NCBI RefSeq assembly: GCF_009908285.1
Contig: NZ_JAAARM010000022.1
Location: forward strand, 56,480-120,479
Source of the DNA: Pseudomonas sp. Fl4BN1
Lineage (GTDB): Bacteria > Pseudomonadota > Gammaproteobacteria > Pseudomonadales > Pseudomonadaceae
DNA: 64,000 bases
Direction: 5' to 3'
The translations under genes were made by a program, and so were the position numbers. The stretch's first letter is position 1. Every line of letters begins with the position of its first letter. This document shows, piece by piece, positions 41,475 through 50,054 of this stretch. The notes beneath the pieces are model-generated. The model made no database searches. It saw nothing but the letters and a program-made list of their open reading frames with translations, and had not been told where the DNA came from.

Positions 41475-41921
41475 CTAACTACGCAGCCCCCGGGAAAGCT
41501 CGCGCAACCACGGCAGCACCTGCAACCCAGGGCGTTGCACAGGCGGATCGATGATCGCCATCAACTGTCTGAGCGACTCGCTCCCTGGCGCCCCCGGCAG
41601 GCTGATCTGCACCGCCGGCGGCAGCGGCTGCGGCATGGGTGGCAGCTGTGCCTGCTGATTGTCATAGATCAGGGCGTGGTGAATCAGCGGGTTGTCGCGG
41701 CAGAAGGCATCGAGGTCGATCTTTCGCTCGGCGACCAGCGTGGTGCTGATGATCAACAGGTCGAACGGCCGGCTGGCCAAACAGGTCAAGATTTCGATCT
41801 CATCGAACGACTGCACCGGGGCTATTCGGAAATACCCCAGCTGGTTGAGGATCTTTTCGATTTTCAGGCGCTGGAAGTGCTGATCGTCAGCGACCAGTAT
41901 CCGCAGAGTCTTGTTGGTCAT
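41475..41921 (-). CDS. Degenerate receiver-domain protein
   Basis: The 148-aa product starts with a CheY-like receiver: ILVADDQHFQRLKIEKIL, with Asp12/Asp13 of the acidic pocket. At the place of the phospho-acceptor it reads FDLLIISTTL, so Ser59 stands where Asp is expected. The C-terminal ~60 residues are Pro-rich and not recognised. It lies 139 bp downstream of a receiver-EAL gene at the end of the fimbrial cluster. It probably cannot be phosphorylated and may act as a decoy or partner in the Roc-like phosphorelay. Confidence 0.75.
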   Translation of the reverse strand: MTNKTLRILVADDQHFQRLKIEKILNQLGYFRIAPVQSFDEIEILTCLASRPFDLLIISTTLVAERKIDLDAFCRDNPLIHHALIYDNQQAQLPPMPQPLPPAVQISLPGAPGSESLRQLMAIIDPPVQRPGLQVLPWLRELSRGLRS

Positions 41922-42060
41922 CGTGGCAAACCGTGATGGGAGTGTGCAGTGGATTCCTGATGTAAATCAGCTGAGACGCCGCCAGCGTATCGAGTGCGGT
42001 AAACCCGGTATGCAGGAATTTTCCCAAGCCATCAGGGGGGATTGGTGAGCTCCTGGCGCT

Positions 42061-43257
42061 TCAGGCACAGATCCGTTGTTGCCCCAGCCAGTGCAGCAGT
42101 TGCCCGCCGCTCATTGGCCGGGCGCACAGATAACCCTGGCCCGTGGTGCTGCCCAGCCGCAGAAGCTGCTGACGCTGTTCTTCGGTTTCGATGCCCTCGA
42201 TCACCACCGACATCTCCAGTGCCCGGCCCAGTGCCAGGGTGCTGGCGATCGCCGCCTGACAGCGCGGTTCGTGCCCGAGCGCCCGGACGAACTCGGCATC
42301 CAGCTTGATCTCGGTAAAGGGCAGCGCACACAGACGCTGCAACGAGGAAAACCCCGTGCCAAAATCATCGATCGCCAGGTAGCAGCCCATCATGCGCAGG
42401 CGCACCAGGTTCTTGATGCTGGTCTGCGTGGCTTGCAACAGCCCGCATTCGGTCAGCTCGAAGGTCAGGCCCGCCCCTGCAGCGCCATGACGCTTGAGCA
42501 GAGCCTTGATACGGGGCGCCAGTTCATCGTTGGTCAACTGCGCGGCCTGCAGGTTGAAGGCCAGGTTCAGCGCATGCCCCTGGCTACGCGCCTGGCGTTG
42601 CAGGTCCAACGCCTGCTCCATCTGCCCGAACAGCAGTGCGTCCATCAGCCCACACCGCTCCAGCAACGGTATGAACGCCGCCGGCGACAACAGGCCCCGG
42701 CCGGGGTGAACCCAGCGCGCCAGGACTTCCACGCCGCGAACCTGCCCCGTGCGCAGGTCGAACTTGGGTTGGTAATAGGGCTGCAACTGGCCCGCCTGCA
42801 GGGCACGCCGGAGCTCATGTTCCTGGATCCGCTCCGGGGCCGGCGCTGGGCCGCACCTGGTAGCAGGCGCAGGCAAGTGCTTTTTTAGCAGGGCCTGCAG
42901 GGCCTCCATGCACAAGGGTTTGCCGACATCGCCAAGGAACTCCAGCCCCAGCAGGGAAATGATTTGGCGTACCGAGCGGCGCACATCCGCCGAGAGCGAG
43001 CTGCTGAGGATGACCGAGCCGACCTGGCGGGTATCGCCGGCACACTGGAGAAACTCCAGGCCGTCCATGCCCTCCATGCGCAGGTCGCACAGGGCGATAT
43101 CCACCGGGCCCACCTCCTGCAGAAGCGCCAGGGCCGCGGCCCCGTCGGCGGCTTCAAACACTTCGCGGCAGCCCAATTGCCGCAGCATGCTCACCGCCAA
43201 GCGACGTTGAAAGGAATGGTCCTCGAGGACCAGGACACGCAATGGAAATCTGCACAT
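42061..43257 (-). CDS. RocR-like response regulator with EAL domain
   Basis: From ATG 43257 (GGAGCCTTGTTCC before it) the protein is 398 aa. Residues ~5-120 are a receiver (VLVLEDHSFQRR, IALCDLRMEG with the phospho-acceptor Asp). Residues ~145-395 are an EAL cyclic-di-GMP phosphodiesterase with EVLARW, FELTECG, IDDFGTGFSSL, KLDAEF and IEGIETEE, so most of the active-site motifs look intact. This is the RocR/PvrR layout, in which phosphorylation controls c-di-GMP breakdown and opposes fimbrial expression. It lies 75 bp downstream of the last adhesin gene and could be on the same mRNA. Confidence 0.87.
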   Translation of the reverse strand: MCRFPLRVLVLEDHSFQRRLAVSMLRQLGCREVFEAADGAAALALLQEVGPVDIALCDLRMEGMDGLEFLQCAGDTRQVGSVILSSSLSADVRRSVRQIISLLGLEFLGDVGKPLCMEALQALLKKHLPAPATRCGPAPAPERIQEHELRRALQAGQLQPYYQPKFDLRTGQVRGVEVLARWVHPGRGLLSPAAFIPLLERCGLMDALLFGQMEQALDLQRQARSQGHALNLAFNLQAAQLTNDELAPRIKALLKRHGAAGAGLTFELTECGLLQATQTSIKNLVRLRMMGCYLAIDDFGTGFSSLQRLCALPFTEIKLDAEFVRALGHEPRCQAAIASTLALGRALEMSVVIEGIETEEQRQQLLRLGSTTGQGYLCARPMSGGQLLHWLGQQRICA

Positions 43258-43332
43258 GGAACAAGGCTCCGAGTGGGAAACAGACGCGGCCCGGAGCACC
43301 CTTCCGCATCGCGGGAGGACGCCCGGCCAGCG

Positions 43333-44433
43333 TTACTGGTAGTTGATGGTGAACACTGCCGAGGCATTGGCCGGCCCCGCCGTGACGCTGCTGGCGGTCT
43401 GGATGTAGCGCGCCCGGAGCGCAATGTCGTAGCTGCGGCCTTCCACGGCACTCGGGACAATGCCGCTGGGACGCAGGGTGGCCAGCGGCAGCGGCGTACC
43501 CACGCGGTCCGCCACTTGCACGCCGACGCCCGTGGCGGCAACGGCGTCGCCAGGGGCGCTGGGGTTGAGGCTCAGGATGCCAAGGGTTGGGTTGAGCGCG
43601 GGCCGGGTCGCATCCAGGCGCAGCATCAGCACGTTGGCATTGGGGGTACGGGTTGCAACCGTGCCATCGCTCCTCCAGCTCGGGCCGCCGCCTCGGTGCG
43701 TACCGTGAAACGCCGGACAGTTGTTCAGGCTGATGACAAAGTCCTTCCAGGGCGTGGCGCTGTTGAGCCCGGAAAACTCATGGGTCATGTGAGTGCCCAT
43801 GGGCACCGCGACATCCGGGGTGTCACAGGTGCGGGATACCACGTTCATGCTGCCGGAGAAGTTGACCCGGGAAACGTCGAGGGTATTGCTGGTCACCCAT
43901 TTCTGGTCGACCGTGGGCAGTTGCGAGCCCTCGACGGTCCCTGGAGAGACATCGCCGATCTTGATGAGTGACAGGTCAAAGGCCATGGTTCCCTGAACGC
44001 TCCAGATGCAATCCGCAGTCCCCCCACCACAATTCGTACCGTTGCCAGAGAATGGAAGTGGAGTACCGCTGTACCAGATCGCCACACCGATACCCGGCAC
44101 TCCTGATTCATAGACATGCCCCCCCCATGGCGTCCCCAACCAACCGGACAAGGACCGCGGCAGAACAGGAAGCCCGCGGCTCGTCTCGATGTTGTACAGC
44201 CCGGCCGAACAGCGGATTTTCACACCGGTCACCGGTGAAAAGGTCTGCCGATACACCTCGGTTCCCAGGGGCACGTCGCGGCCCACGGTGATATTGCCCC
44301 CCAGCAACGGCATGGTCCTGACCATCGGCGAAGTGCCGTCGATAAACGTGCAGTCGGCCATCGCCAGCCCCGCCAGCGACGACAATGCCAACACTGCGGC
44401 CCCTGCCCTCAAGACTCGTTTCATTTTCATCAT
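43333..44433 (-). CDS. Fimbrial adhesin, second paralogue
   Basis: From ATG 44433, preceded by GGGAGAGCC, the product is 366 aa with a signal peptide ending about LAGLAMAD. The C-terminal ~150 residues are a FimA-like pilin domain ending in SSVTAGPANASAVFTINYQ. The N-terminal half would be the receptor or tip domain. Large parts match the preceding 382-aa protein (MPLGGNITVGRDVPLGTEVY, CDTPDVAVPMGTHMTHEF). It is the last structural gene before the RocR-like protein. Confidence 0.85.
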   Translation of the reverse strand: MMKMKRVLRAGAAVLALSSLAGLAMADCTFIDGTSPMVRTMPLLGGNITVGRDVPLGTEVYRQTFSPVTGVKIRCSAGLYNIETSRGLPVLPRSLSGWLGTPWGGHVYESGVPGIGVAIWYSGTPLPFSGNGTNCGGGTADCIWSVQGTMAFDLSLIKIGDVSPGTVEGSQLPTVDQKWVTSNTLDVSRVNFSGSMNVVSRTCDTPDVAVPMGTHMTHEFSGLNSATPWKDFVISLNNCPAFHGTHRGGGPSWRSDGTVATRTPNANVLMLRLDATRPALNPTLGILSLNPSAPGDAVAATGVGVQVADRVGTPLPLATLRPSGIVPSAVEGRSYDIALRARYIQTASSVTAGPANASAVFTINYQ

Positions 44434-44532
44434 TGGCTCTCCCGTACCCCGGCATGCATCTGATCGCTCCGACCTGGACACACCGGTGGCCACAGCGCGA
44501 GCGTCAGCCCCAGTGCGCTGACCGGCCCGTCG

Positions 44533-45681
44533 TTACTGATAATTGATGGTGAACACCACCGAGGCATTCGCCGGCCCCGCCGTGACGCGGCTGGCGGTCT
44601 GGATGTAGCGGGCCTTGAGCGGGATGCTGTAGCTGGCGCCCTCCTGCGCGCGCGGGGTGATGCCACTGGTCCGCAGGGTGGCCAGGGGCAGCGCCCCGCC
44701 ATGGCTGTCGGCGACCTGAAGGCCGATGCCACTGGCCGCCGTCGCATCGCCCGGGGCGCTCGGGTCCAGGCTCAGGATGCCCTGGCCCGGATTGATCGCG
44801 GTGCGCACCGGATCGAGGCGCAGGCGCAGCACGTTGCCTTTACGGGTGTTCAGGTCGTCCACCGGCCCCGACTGGTTCCAGCGCGGCCCGACCCCGGAAT
44901 AGAAACCATGAAAGGCCGGGCAGTTGTTCAGGGCGATGGAAAAATCCTGCCAGGGCGTTGCGCTGTTCACGCCCGAGAACGCCCTCAGATAGTGCTTGCC
45001 CATGACCACCGCCACATCCGGGGTGCTGCAGGTGCGGGACACGATATTGATGTTTCCCGAAAAACCGAGGCGCAGGGTGGTCAGCGTGTTGTCGGTCAGC
45101 AGGTCACGGATCACCGTTGGAAACTGCGCACCGTTGATCACCCCCGGCGAGACTTCACCGATCTTGATCAGCGACACCACCAGCGCCATGTTGCCGGCAC
45201 CGCTGTTGACCTTGCAGTTAGCCATCATGTTGTCGCAGTTGGTCATCACCCAGTTGTAGGGCAGCGTGTCGCTGCGAAACCAGATCGCCACGCCGATACC
45301 GGCCACGCCGCTTTCATACACCTTTCCCCCGTAGGGGTTACCCGTCCACGCGGACAATGGCAGCGGGGTCGAGGTGAAGTAGTTACGCTCCTGGATCCTC
45401 CCGGTCAGGTTGACGCAATGAAGGATCGTATTGGTGCTGGGCATGAAGGTCTGCCGGTAGATTTCACTGCCCAGGGGCATGTCCCGCCCGACGGTGAGGT
45501 TGCCCCCCACCAGCGGCATGGTGGCCGTCACCGGCTGGTTACCCAGCGGGTTGTCACTGGCGAGCTGGCAGGTATTGGCCATGGCGCCGGCGCTGGCCAG
45601 TGCGGCCAGCAGGCCGGCGACCTGGGTCAGGCGCTTCAAGGAACGTTTTTGTGCTGACCGCGGGTTGGCCTGGCGAGTCAT
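44533..45681 (-). CDS. Fimbrial adhesin, first paralogue
   Basis: A 382-aa secreted protein with an N-terminal basic extension and a signal peptide ending SAGAMANTC. It has a tip-type N-terminal region and a C-terminal pilin domain ending in SRVTAGPANASVVFTINYQ. The final beta-strand suits donor-strand exchange. ACGGAGGAAACACC precedes the ATG. It is a tandem paralogue of the next gene and follows the usher by 21 bp. By its place and length it is the tip adhesin or a minor subunit of the fimbria. Confidence 0.85.
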   Translation of the reverse strand: MTRQANPRSAQKRSLKRLTQVAGLLAALASAGAMANTCQLASDNPLGNQPVTATMPLVGGNLTVGRDMPLGSEIYRQTFMPSTNTILHCVNLTGRIQERNYFTSTPLPLSAWTGNPYGGKVYESGVAGIGVAIWFRSDTLPYNWVMTNCDNMMANCKVNSGAGNMALVVSLIKIGEVSPGVINGAQFPTVIRDLLTDNTLTTLRLGFSGNINIVSRTCSTPDVAVVMGKHYLRAFSGVNSATPWQDFSIALNNCPAFHGFYSGVGPRWNQSGPVDDLNTRKGNVLRLRLDPVRTAINPGQGILSLDPSAPGDATAASGIGLQVADSHGGALPLATLRTSGITPRAQEGASYSIPLKARYIQTASRVTAGPANASVVFTINYQ

Positions 45682-45702
45682 GGTGTTTCCTCCGTCTACG
45701 GC

Positions 45703-48288
45703 TTATCGGGTTGTGGCCGAGGCCATGGAGTGGTCGGACAAGGCCGGCGAACACACGACATCCACCTGGCGCAGTTGCTGGCCGTCGCTCTTGCCCGGCG
45801 GCAAGGGCAATGCGCATTGCTGGCCGGCCTGACTGCCCCAGCTGATCAGCAACCGGCGAGCGTTGTCCTTGACCCGGGCATACAGCTGGCCGCCCTGCCC
45901 GACCACGCCCACGGAGACACCGCGATCGTCGGTCACGCCGGCACCGAACGGCAGCGGGCTGCCATCGGCCAGGGTCACGTTGAGCAACAGCGCCTGACCG
46001 TTGCTGGTGCCGTACTTGAGGGCCACCACGGCGCCGGCGCGCGGCGCGACCTGTTGGCTGGTTTCGGTCAGCTCGACATCCAGCGAAGTGCCCAGCGGGT
46101 CGATGGCCACTTCGTTCAATTCGTAAGGGCGCAGGTAAGGCACCACGGCGTTGCCCCGGCCATCGAGCTCCAGGCCCGGGTAGCCGGCCACCTTCGCTCC
46201 CGCCGCGCCCGGCGCGCTGACCACGGCCATGGTTTCGCCGCGATAGGGGCTGAAGGTCACGCCCGCTGGATGGGCGACCAGCGTGCCGCTGGTGTTCAGC
46301 GACAGGCTGTCATAGCCCTCGCCGCGGCTCAGGGTGGCGCCGACCATGGCCTTGGAGCCGATGTACTGGCCGTTGAGCGAGGTGCTGCTGGTGCGGGTCG
46401 CGCCTTCATGGCCGGCGGTCACGCCGTAGCTGTAGCGCCGGTCTTCACCGGCGGTGCCACTCAGGGTCGCCTGCTCGCTGAAGTGGCCAGTGGTGTCGCG
46501 CATGACCCGCGCCGACAGTTGCGGCCGGTTGACCGCAGAGCCGAATTCCAGCGGCAGGCTGACGGTGAACAGCAGGTTGTTCTGCATGTCGCCCAGGCCG
46601 ACGCGGCTGCGGTTGGCGCTGACGCCATAGCTGACCTGGTTGACCTGCTTGTTGTAGCTGAACTGGTACTGCACATCGCTGCCCGGCAGGTTCCAGTAGT
46701 TCTGGGTAAACCCACTGAATGCCACCTGGCCCCAGTCACCGAGGCTCTGGTTGGCCGTCAGCGACACACGGCTGCGCGGCCGACCGAACAGGCTGGTGTC
46801 CAGGGCGTTGCGTTCGGCGTCCAGCAGTTGCACGGCGTTGTTGAAATCCAGGTAGCCCTCGGTGGAAAAGCGCGTGGCGGCCACGGCGAAGTTGCTACCC
46901 GTGCTGAGGATGTTCTTGCTGTAGGTCAGGCGCAGGCTCTGGCCCTTGGCGGCGCCGCTGGGCAAGTTGGTCTGCGCGTGGCTGATGTCGGCGGCCATGG
47001 CGCCAATCGGCGTGCTGAACGCCAGGCCGGTGAGCAGCGCCATGTAGTCGTCGCTGGTCTGGGTGCCGCCAAAGCCGGTGAAGGTGTTGCTCAGCCCACG
47101 CTGATAGGTGCCTTGCAGCACCTTGGCCTGACGGTCGATGTAGTTATTGCGGGTTTCCCCCGCGGTGACGCTGAAGCGCGAAGCGCCCGGGCGCAGCAGT
47201 TGCGCGGTGGAGGCGTAGGGCACGATGAAGCGCTGCTCGCTGCCGTCGGCTTCATAGACGGTCACGTCCAGGTCACCGCCGTAACCGGTGGAGTACAGGT
47301 CGTCGATGACGAACGCACCCGGCGCCACGGTGGTTTCATACAGCAGGTTGCCGGACTGACGCACCGCCACCCGCGCACTGGTACGGGCAATGCCGCGAAT
47401 CACCGGGGCATAACCGCGCTGCGACTCGGGCAACATGCGGTCGTCGGTGCCCAGTTGCACCCCGCGATAGGCGATGGTGTCGAAAATCTCGCCGCTGGTG
47501 TTGGCCTCGCCCAAGGTCAACTGGCTCTTGAGCGAGGTGACGTCGCGCTGGGCGTAGGTGTTCAGCACCTGGTAGTCCTGGCCCGTGTCTTTCTGCCAGC
47601 TCACCGAGCCGTCGTGGCGCAGGCGCCAGTCGCCAAGGTTCAACCCGGCATTCAACCCCAGGTACGCCGAGTCATAGTTACCGGTGTCCGTCCGGTTGTG
47701 GTTGGCGTTGAGGTTGTAGCTCAGGGTGCCCGCGGTCACGCCGCGGTCCCACAGCTCGGGGCTGACATAGCCGCGGGCATCGCGGCGCAAGGCAATCTGC
47801 GGAATGCTGATGTCCAGCTGCTGGCTGGAGGGTGAGAAGCTGGCGCTGGCACCCTCGATCAGCTGCGCGAGGTCCAGGCAGGGCCGGCCGCTTTCCACGA
47901 TCATCAAGTTCTCGGGCGACAGGCGTCGCAGGTCGACACCGATCAACTCCAGCAATCCACGGTTGAAGCACACCAGCGGGTTGCTGCCCTGTGCGTCGGC
48001 ATTGATGCGGATGTCCTGACGACTGACCAGCCGACCGTTGACCGCGACATCCGCACGGTATTCGCCGGGCAGCACCGGGTTGCCCTTCTGGTAGGCGCTC
48101 AGGTCCAGGCTCTGCGAGTCCCTGGGCAGAAAGACTTCGTTGAATTGCACGTCTTCGGCCAGCGCACCGTGCGCCACACACACACCCAGCAGCGCAACCA
48201 GAGCCTGGGAAATCAGTGCCGCCAGCGGATTCAAGGCAAAGCGAGGCTGTGCCCGCAGGTTGGCCGCAGGGCTGGAGAACGTCGTCAT
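45703..48288 (-). CDS. Outer-membrane fimbrial usher (FimD/PapC family)
   Basis: An 861-aa usher with a signal peptide (cleavage near GALAEDV). The order is N-terminal chaperone-binding domain (VQFNEVFLPRD..LSAYQKGNPVLPGEYR), a 24-strand beta-barrel with plug, and C-terminal domains (GVSVGVVGQGGQLYARV). Ushers assemble and secrete pilin subunits delivered by the chaperone. The gene lies between chaperone and adhesin genes, as in CupB/CupC-type loci. Length is typical. Confidence 0.93.
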   Translation of the reverse strand: MTTFSSPAANLRAQPRFALNPLAALISQALVALLGVCVAHGALAEDVQFNEVFLPRDSQSLDLSAYQKGNPVLPGEYRADVAVNGRLVSRQDIRINADAQGSNPLVCFNRGLLELIGVDLRRLSPENLMIVESGRPCLDLAQLIEGASASFSPSSQQLDISIPQIALRRDARGYVSPELWDRGVTAGTLSYNLNANHNRTDTGNYDSAYLGLNAGLNLGDWRLRHDGSVSWQKDTGQDYQVLNTYAQRDVTSLKSQLTLGEANTSGEIFDTIAYRGVQLGTDDRMLPESQRGYAPVIRGIARTSARVAVRQSGNLLYETTVAPGAFVIDDLYSTGYGGDLDVTVYEADGSEQRFIVPYASTAQLLRPGASRFSVTAGETRNNYIDRQAKVLQGTYQRGLSNTFTGFGGTQTSDDYMALLTGLAFSTPIGAMAADISHAQTNLPSGAAKGQSLRLTYSKNILSTGSNFAVAATRFSTEGYLDFNNAVQLLDAERNALDTSLFGRPRSRVSLTANQSLGDWGQVAFSGFTQNYWNLPGSDVQYQFSYNKQVNQVSYGVSANRSRVGLGDMQNNLLFTVSLPLEFGSAVNRPQLSARVMRDTTGHFSEQATLSGTAGEDRRYSYGVTAGHEGATRTSSTSLNGQYIGSKAMVGATLSRGEGYDSLSLNTSGTLVAHPAGVTFSPYRGETMAVVSAPGAAGAKVAGYPGLELDGRGNAVVPYLRPYELNEVAIDPLGTSLDVELTETSQQVAPRAGAVVALKYGTSNGQALLLNVTLADGSPLPFGAGVTDDRGVSVGVVGQGGQLYARVKDNARRLLISWGSQAGQQCALPLPPGKSDGQQLRQVDVVCSPALSDHSMASATTR

Positions 48289-48322
48289 AGGTTCCTCGAA
48301 CGCAGAAATGTCGAGTCAGGGA

Positions 48323-49066
48323 TCAGGGCTTGAGTAGCTGCTTGCTCGGCACCAGGGCGCCGTAATCGTTGATGGCGTTGAATTCCACCTGGGCACCCGC
48401 GCCGGGCGCGGACTTGAGCGTCGGCACGGTGAACACCTGGGTCTGGCCAGGGCCGACCATGCCCTCTTCACTGTCGTGGCGCTGGGTTCCAGCCACCAGC
48501 GCCAACTGCACCATGGACACGTGAAACGCTGTCGGGTTGTAGACCTGCAGGGCAAAGCCCTGGCCTTGCTTGATCAGCGTCCATTGCAACTGCTCGATCG
48601 CTTCGGTCGGCTTGCCTGGCAGACCGTCCGGGCGGTAGAAAATCTTGATCCGTGAACGGAACGCCATCTGCAGCACGTTCAAGTCCACCGGGCCTTCGGC
48701 CTTGGGCGGAATCTCCAGCACGTTGAGCCAGAACACCGATTCCTTGTTGGCCGGCAATGCCGCACCGGTGAACATCAGGCGCAGGCTCTGGCCTTTGCTC
48801 GGGTCGATACGCGACACCGGTGGCGACAGCACGAATGGCGCTTTCGAACTGGTGGGGCTGGATTCCACATCGCCACTGTCGACCCAGGACTGGATCAGCG
48901 CCGGGCGCATGCCGTTGTTGTTCAACTTGACGGTGATTTCCTTCTGGCTCGCCGGATAGACCAGGCGCGTACCCGTGATCACCACACCGGCCATGGCCTG
49001 GGAACAGGCCAGGGCGGCCAGCAGTGCCAGGGCACCGCGACGCAGGTTCTTCTTCACTCCAGACAT
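48323..49066 (-). CDS. Periplasmic fimbrial chaperone (PapD/FimC family)
   Basis: From ATG 49066, after GAGGTGCAAC, the protein is 247 aa; an upstream in-frame TTG/ATG pair is less likely. A signal peptide ends at SQAMAGV. The two immunoglobulin-like domains are typical: TRLVYPASQKEITVKLNNNG with the conserved Arg, FVLSPPVSRIDPSKGQSLRL in the first, and LQVYNPTAFHVSMVQLALV in the second. The usual conserved Lys and Arg of the subunit-binding cleft appear present. It lies between pilin and usher. Confidence 0.92.
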   Translation of the reverse strand: MSGVKKNLRRGALALLAALACSQAMAGVVITGTRLVYPASQKEITVKLNNNGMRPALIQSWVDSGDVESSPTSSKAPFVLSPPVSRIDPSKGQSLRLMFTGAALPANKESVFWLNVLEIPPKAEGPVDLNVLQMAFRSRIKIFYRPDGLPGKPTEAIEQLQWTLIKQGQGFALQVYNPTAFHVSMVQLALVAGTQRHDSEEGMVGPGQTQVFTVPTLKSAPGAGAQVEFNAINDYGALVPSKQLLKP

Positions 49067-49132
49067 GTTGCACCTCATCAAGGGGGCCGGTGCGCGCCCG
49101 ACCGCTGGCCAGGGCGCGCACCAGCAATGGGC

Positions 49133-49675
49133 TTACTGGTAGTCGATGGAGTAGGTCACCGAGCTGACCACGGTGCCCGGAGTGGTCGTGCCGCTGGCGA
49201 TGTACTGGATCGCGTACGGCATGTTGACGCTGCCGGCATCCAGGGTGTTGCGCGTGGTGCGGGTGCGCTGGTTGGTGTTGCCCGCCTGGATCGCCGAACC
49301 GTTGGCGGCATCCACCAGTTGCAATTGCACGTTGGTGGCGGTGCCGGTCATGTTATTCAGGTTGCCGCTGACCGGGTCTACCGACGCGCCGGACTCGAAG
49401 AAGGCCGCGGTGGTGGTGGCCGCGCCCACGCAGTTGCTCAACTGGATGTTGAAACCGGTCTGGCCGGTCACCTGGCCGGCCGCGGTCAGGCGGCCGATGG
49501 ATACGGTCGGCAGGGTCACAGTGGCGGCGGCTGGGGTCACCACGCCGTCGACCGCGATGGTGCAGGTCTGGTCGACCAGCTCACCGTTGAAATTGATGGT
49601 GCCGTCGGCGGCATTGGCCAATTGAGCGCCGCAGGCGGCAACCAATACAGCGAGGACAAGGGCTTGGCGATTCAT
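49133..49675 (-). CDS. Major fimbrial pilin
   Basis: From ATG 49675, after GGAGTTATGCC, the precursor is 180 aa with a signal peptide ending at QLANAADG. The mature chain is a FimA/PapA-like pilin: INFNGELVDQTCTIAVDG with Cys paired to the one in LSNCVG, the invariant Tyr near the end, and YSIDYQ. It is the first structural gene of the cluster and probably the main shaft subunit. The upstream region carries the 14-bp motif shared with the rocR-like gene. Confidence 0.93.
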   Translation of the reverse strand: MNRQALVLAVLVAACGAQLANAADGTINFNGELVDQTCTIAVDGVVTPAAATVTLPTVSIGRLTAAGQVTGQTGFNIQLSNCVGAATTTAAFFESGASVDPVSGNLNNMTGTATNVQLQLVDAANGSAIQAGNTNQRTRTTRNTLDAGSVNMPYAIQYIASGTTTPGTVVSSVTYSIDYQ

Positions 49676-49798
49676 GGCATAACTCCAAAAAATAGATTTT
49701 GAAACCTGTCGCGAAAGCCTGGATGGTTTGCCAGACGCGGGGTGCGTCATGTGGGAACAAGCCACCTGAACTACTGCGACGAAGCCATCATCGCCAGA

Positions 49799-49848
49799 TT
49801 TCCTACGCCATTGAGCCGGAGAATTCACAGCGACTTGTAGGAAATTTC
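49799..49848 (-). promoter_or_regulatory. Inverted TTTCCTAC/GTAGGAAA sites before pilin gene
   Basis: TTTCCTAC (49799-49806) and GTAGGAAA (49837-49844) face each other with 30 bp between. The right site is part of TTGTAGGAAATTTC (49835-49848), which recurs exactly upstream of the rocR-like gene. They lie ~125-175 bp before the pilin ATG and are likely binding sites of the RocA-like regulator. The rest of the 379-bp gap to the kinase gene shows no gene. Confidence 0.6.
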
Positions 49849-50054
49849 TGAGCGATTCAGCGTCCCGCCCCGCCCGACACCGCGGGCGAACAGCCCAGGG
49901 CCACAAGCCGCTGGGGCACCGCCCGGTTCAGGCAGGCGATGCGGGCGACCCGCCATGAGCGAGGCTCGGGAAGTATTCGAGCGACACGTTGCGCCCCCCT
50001 GCTGCTCGGCCAGAACGGCCAAGCAGCGAGGGCCGGCAGAGGGGAAATGCGCGA

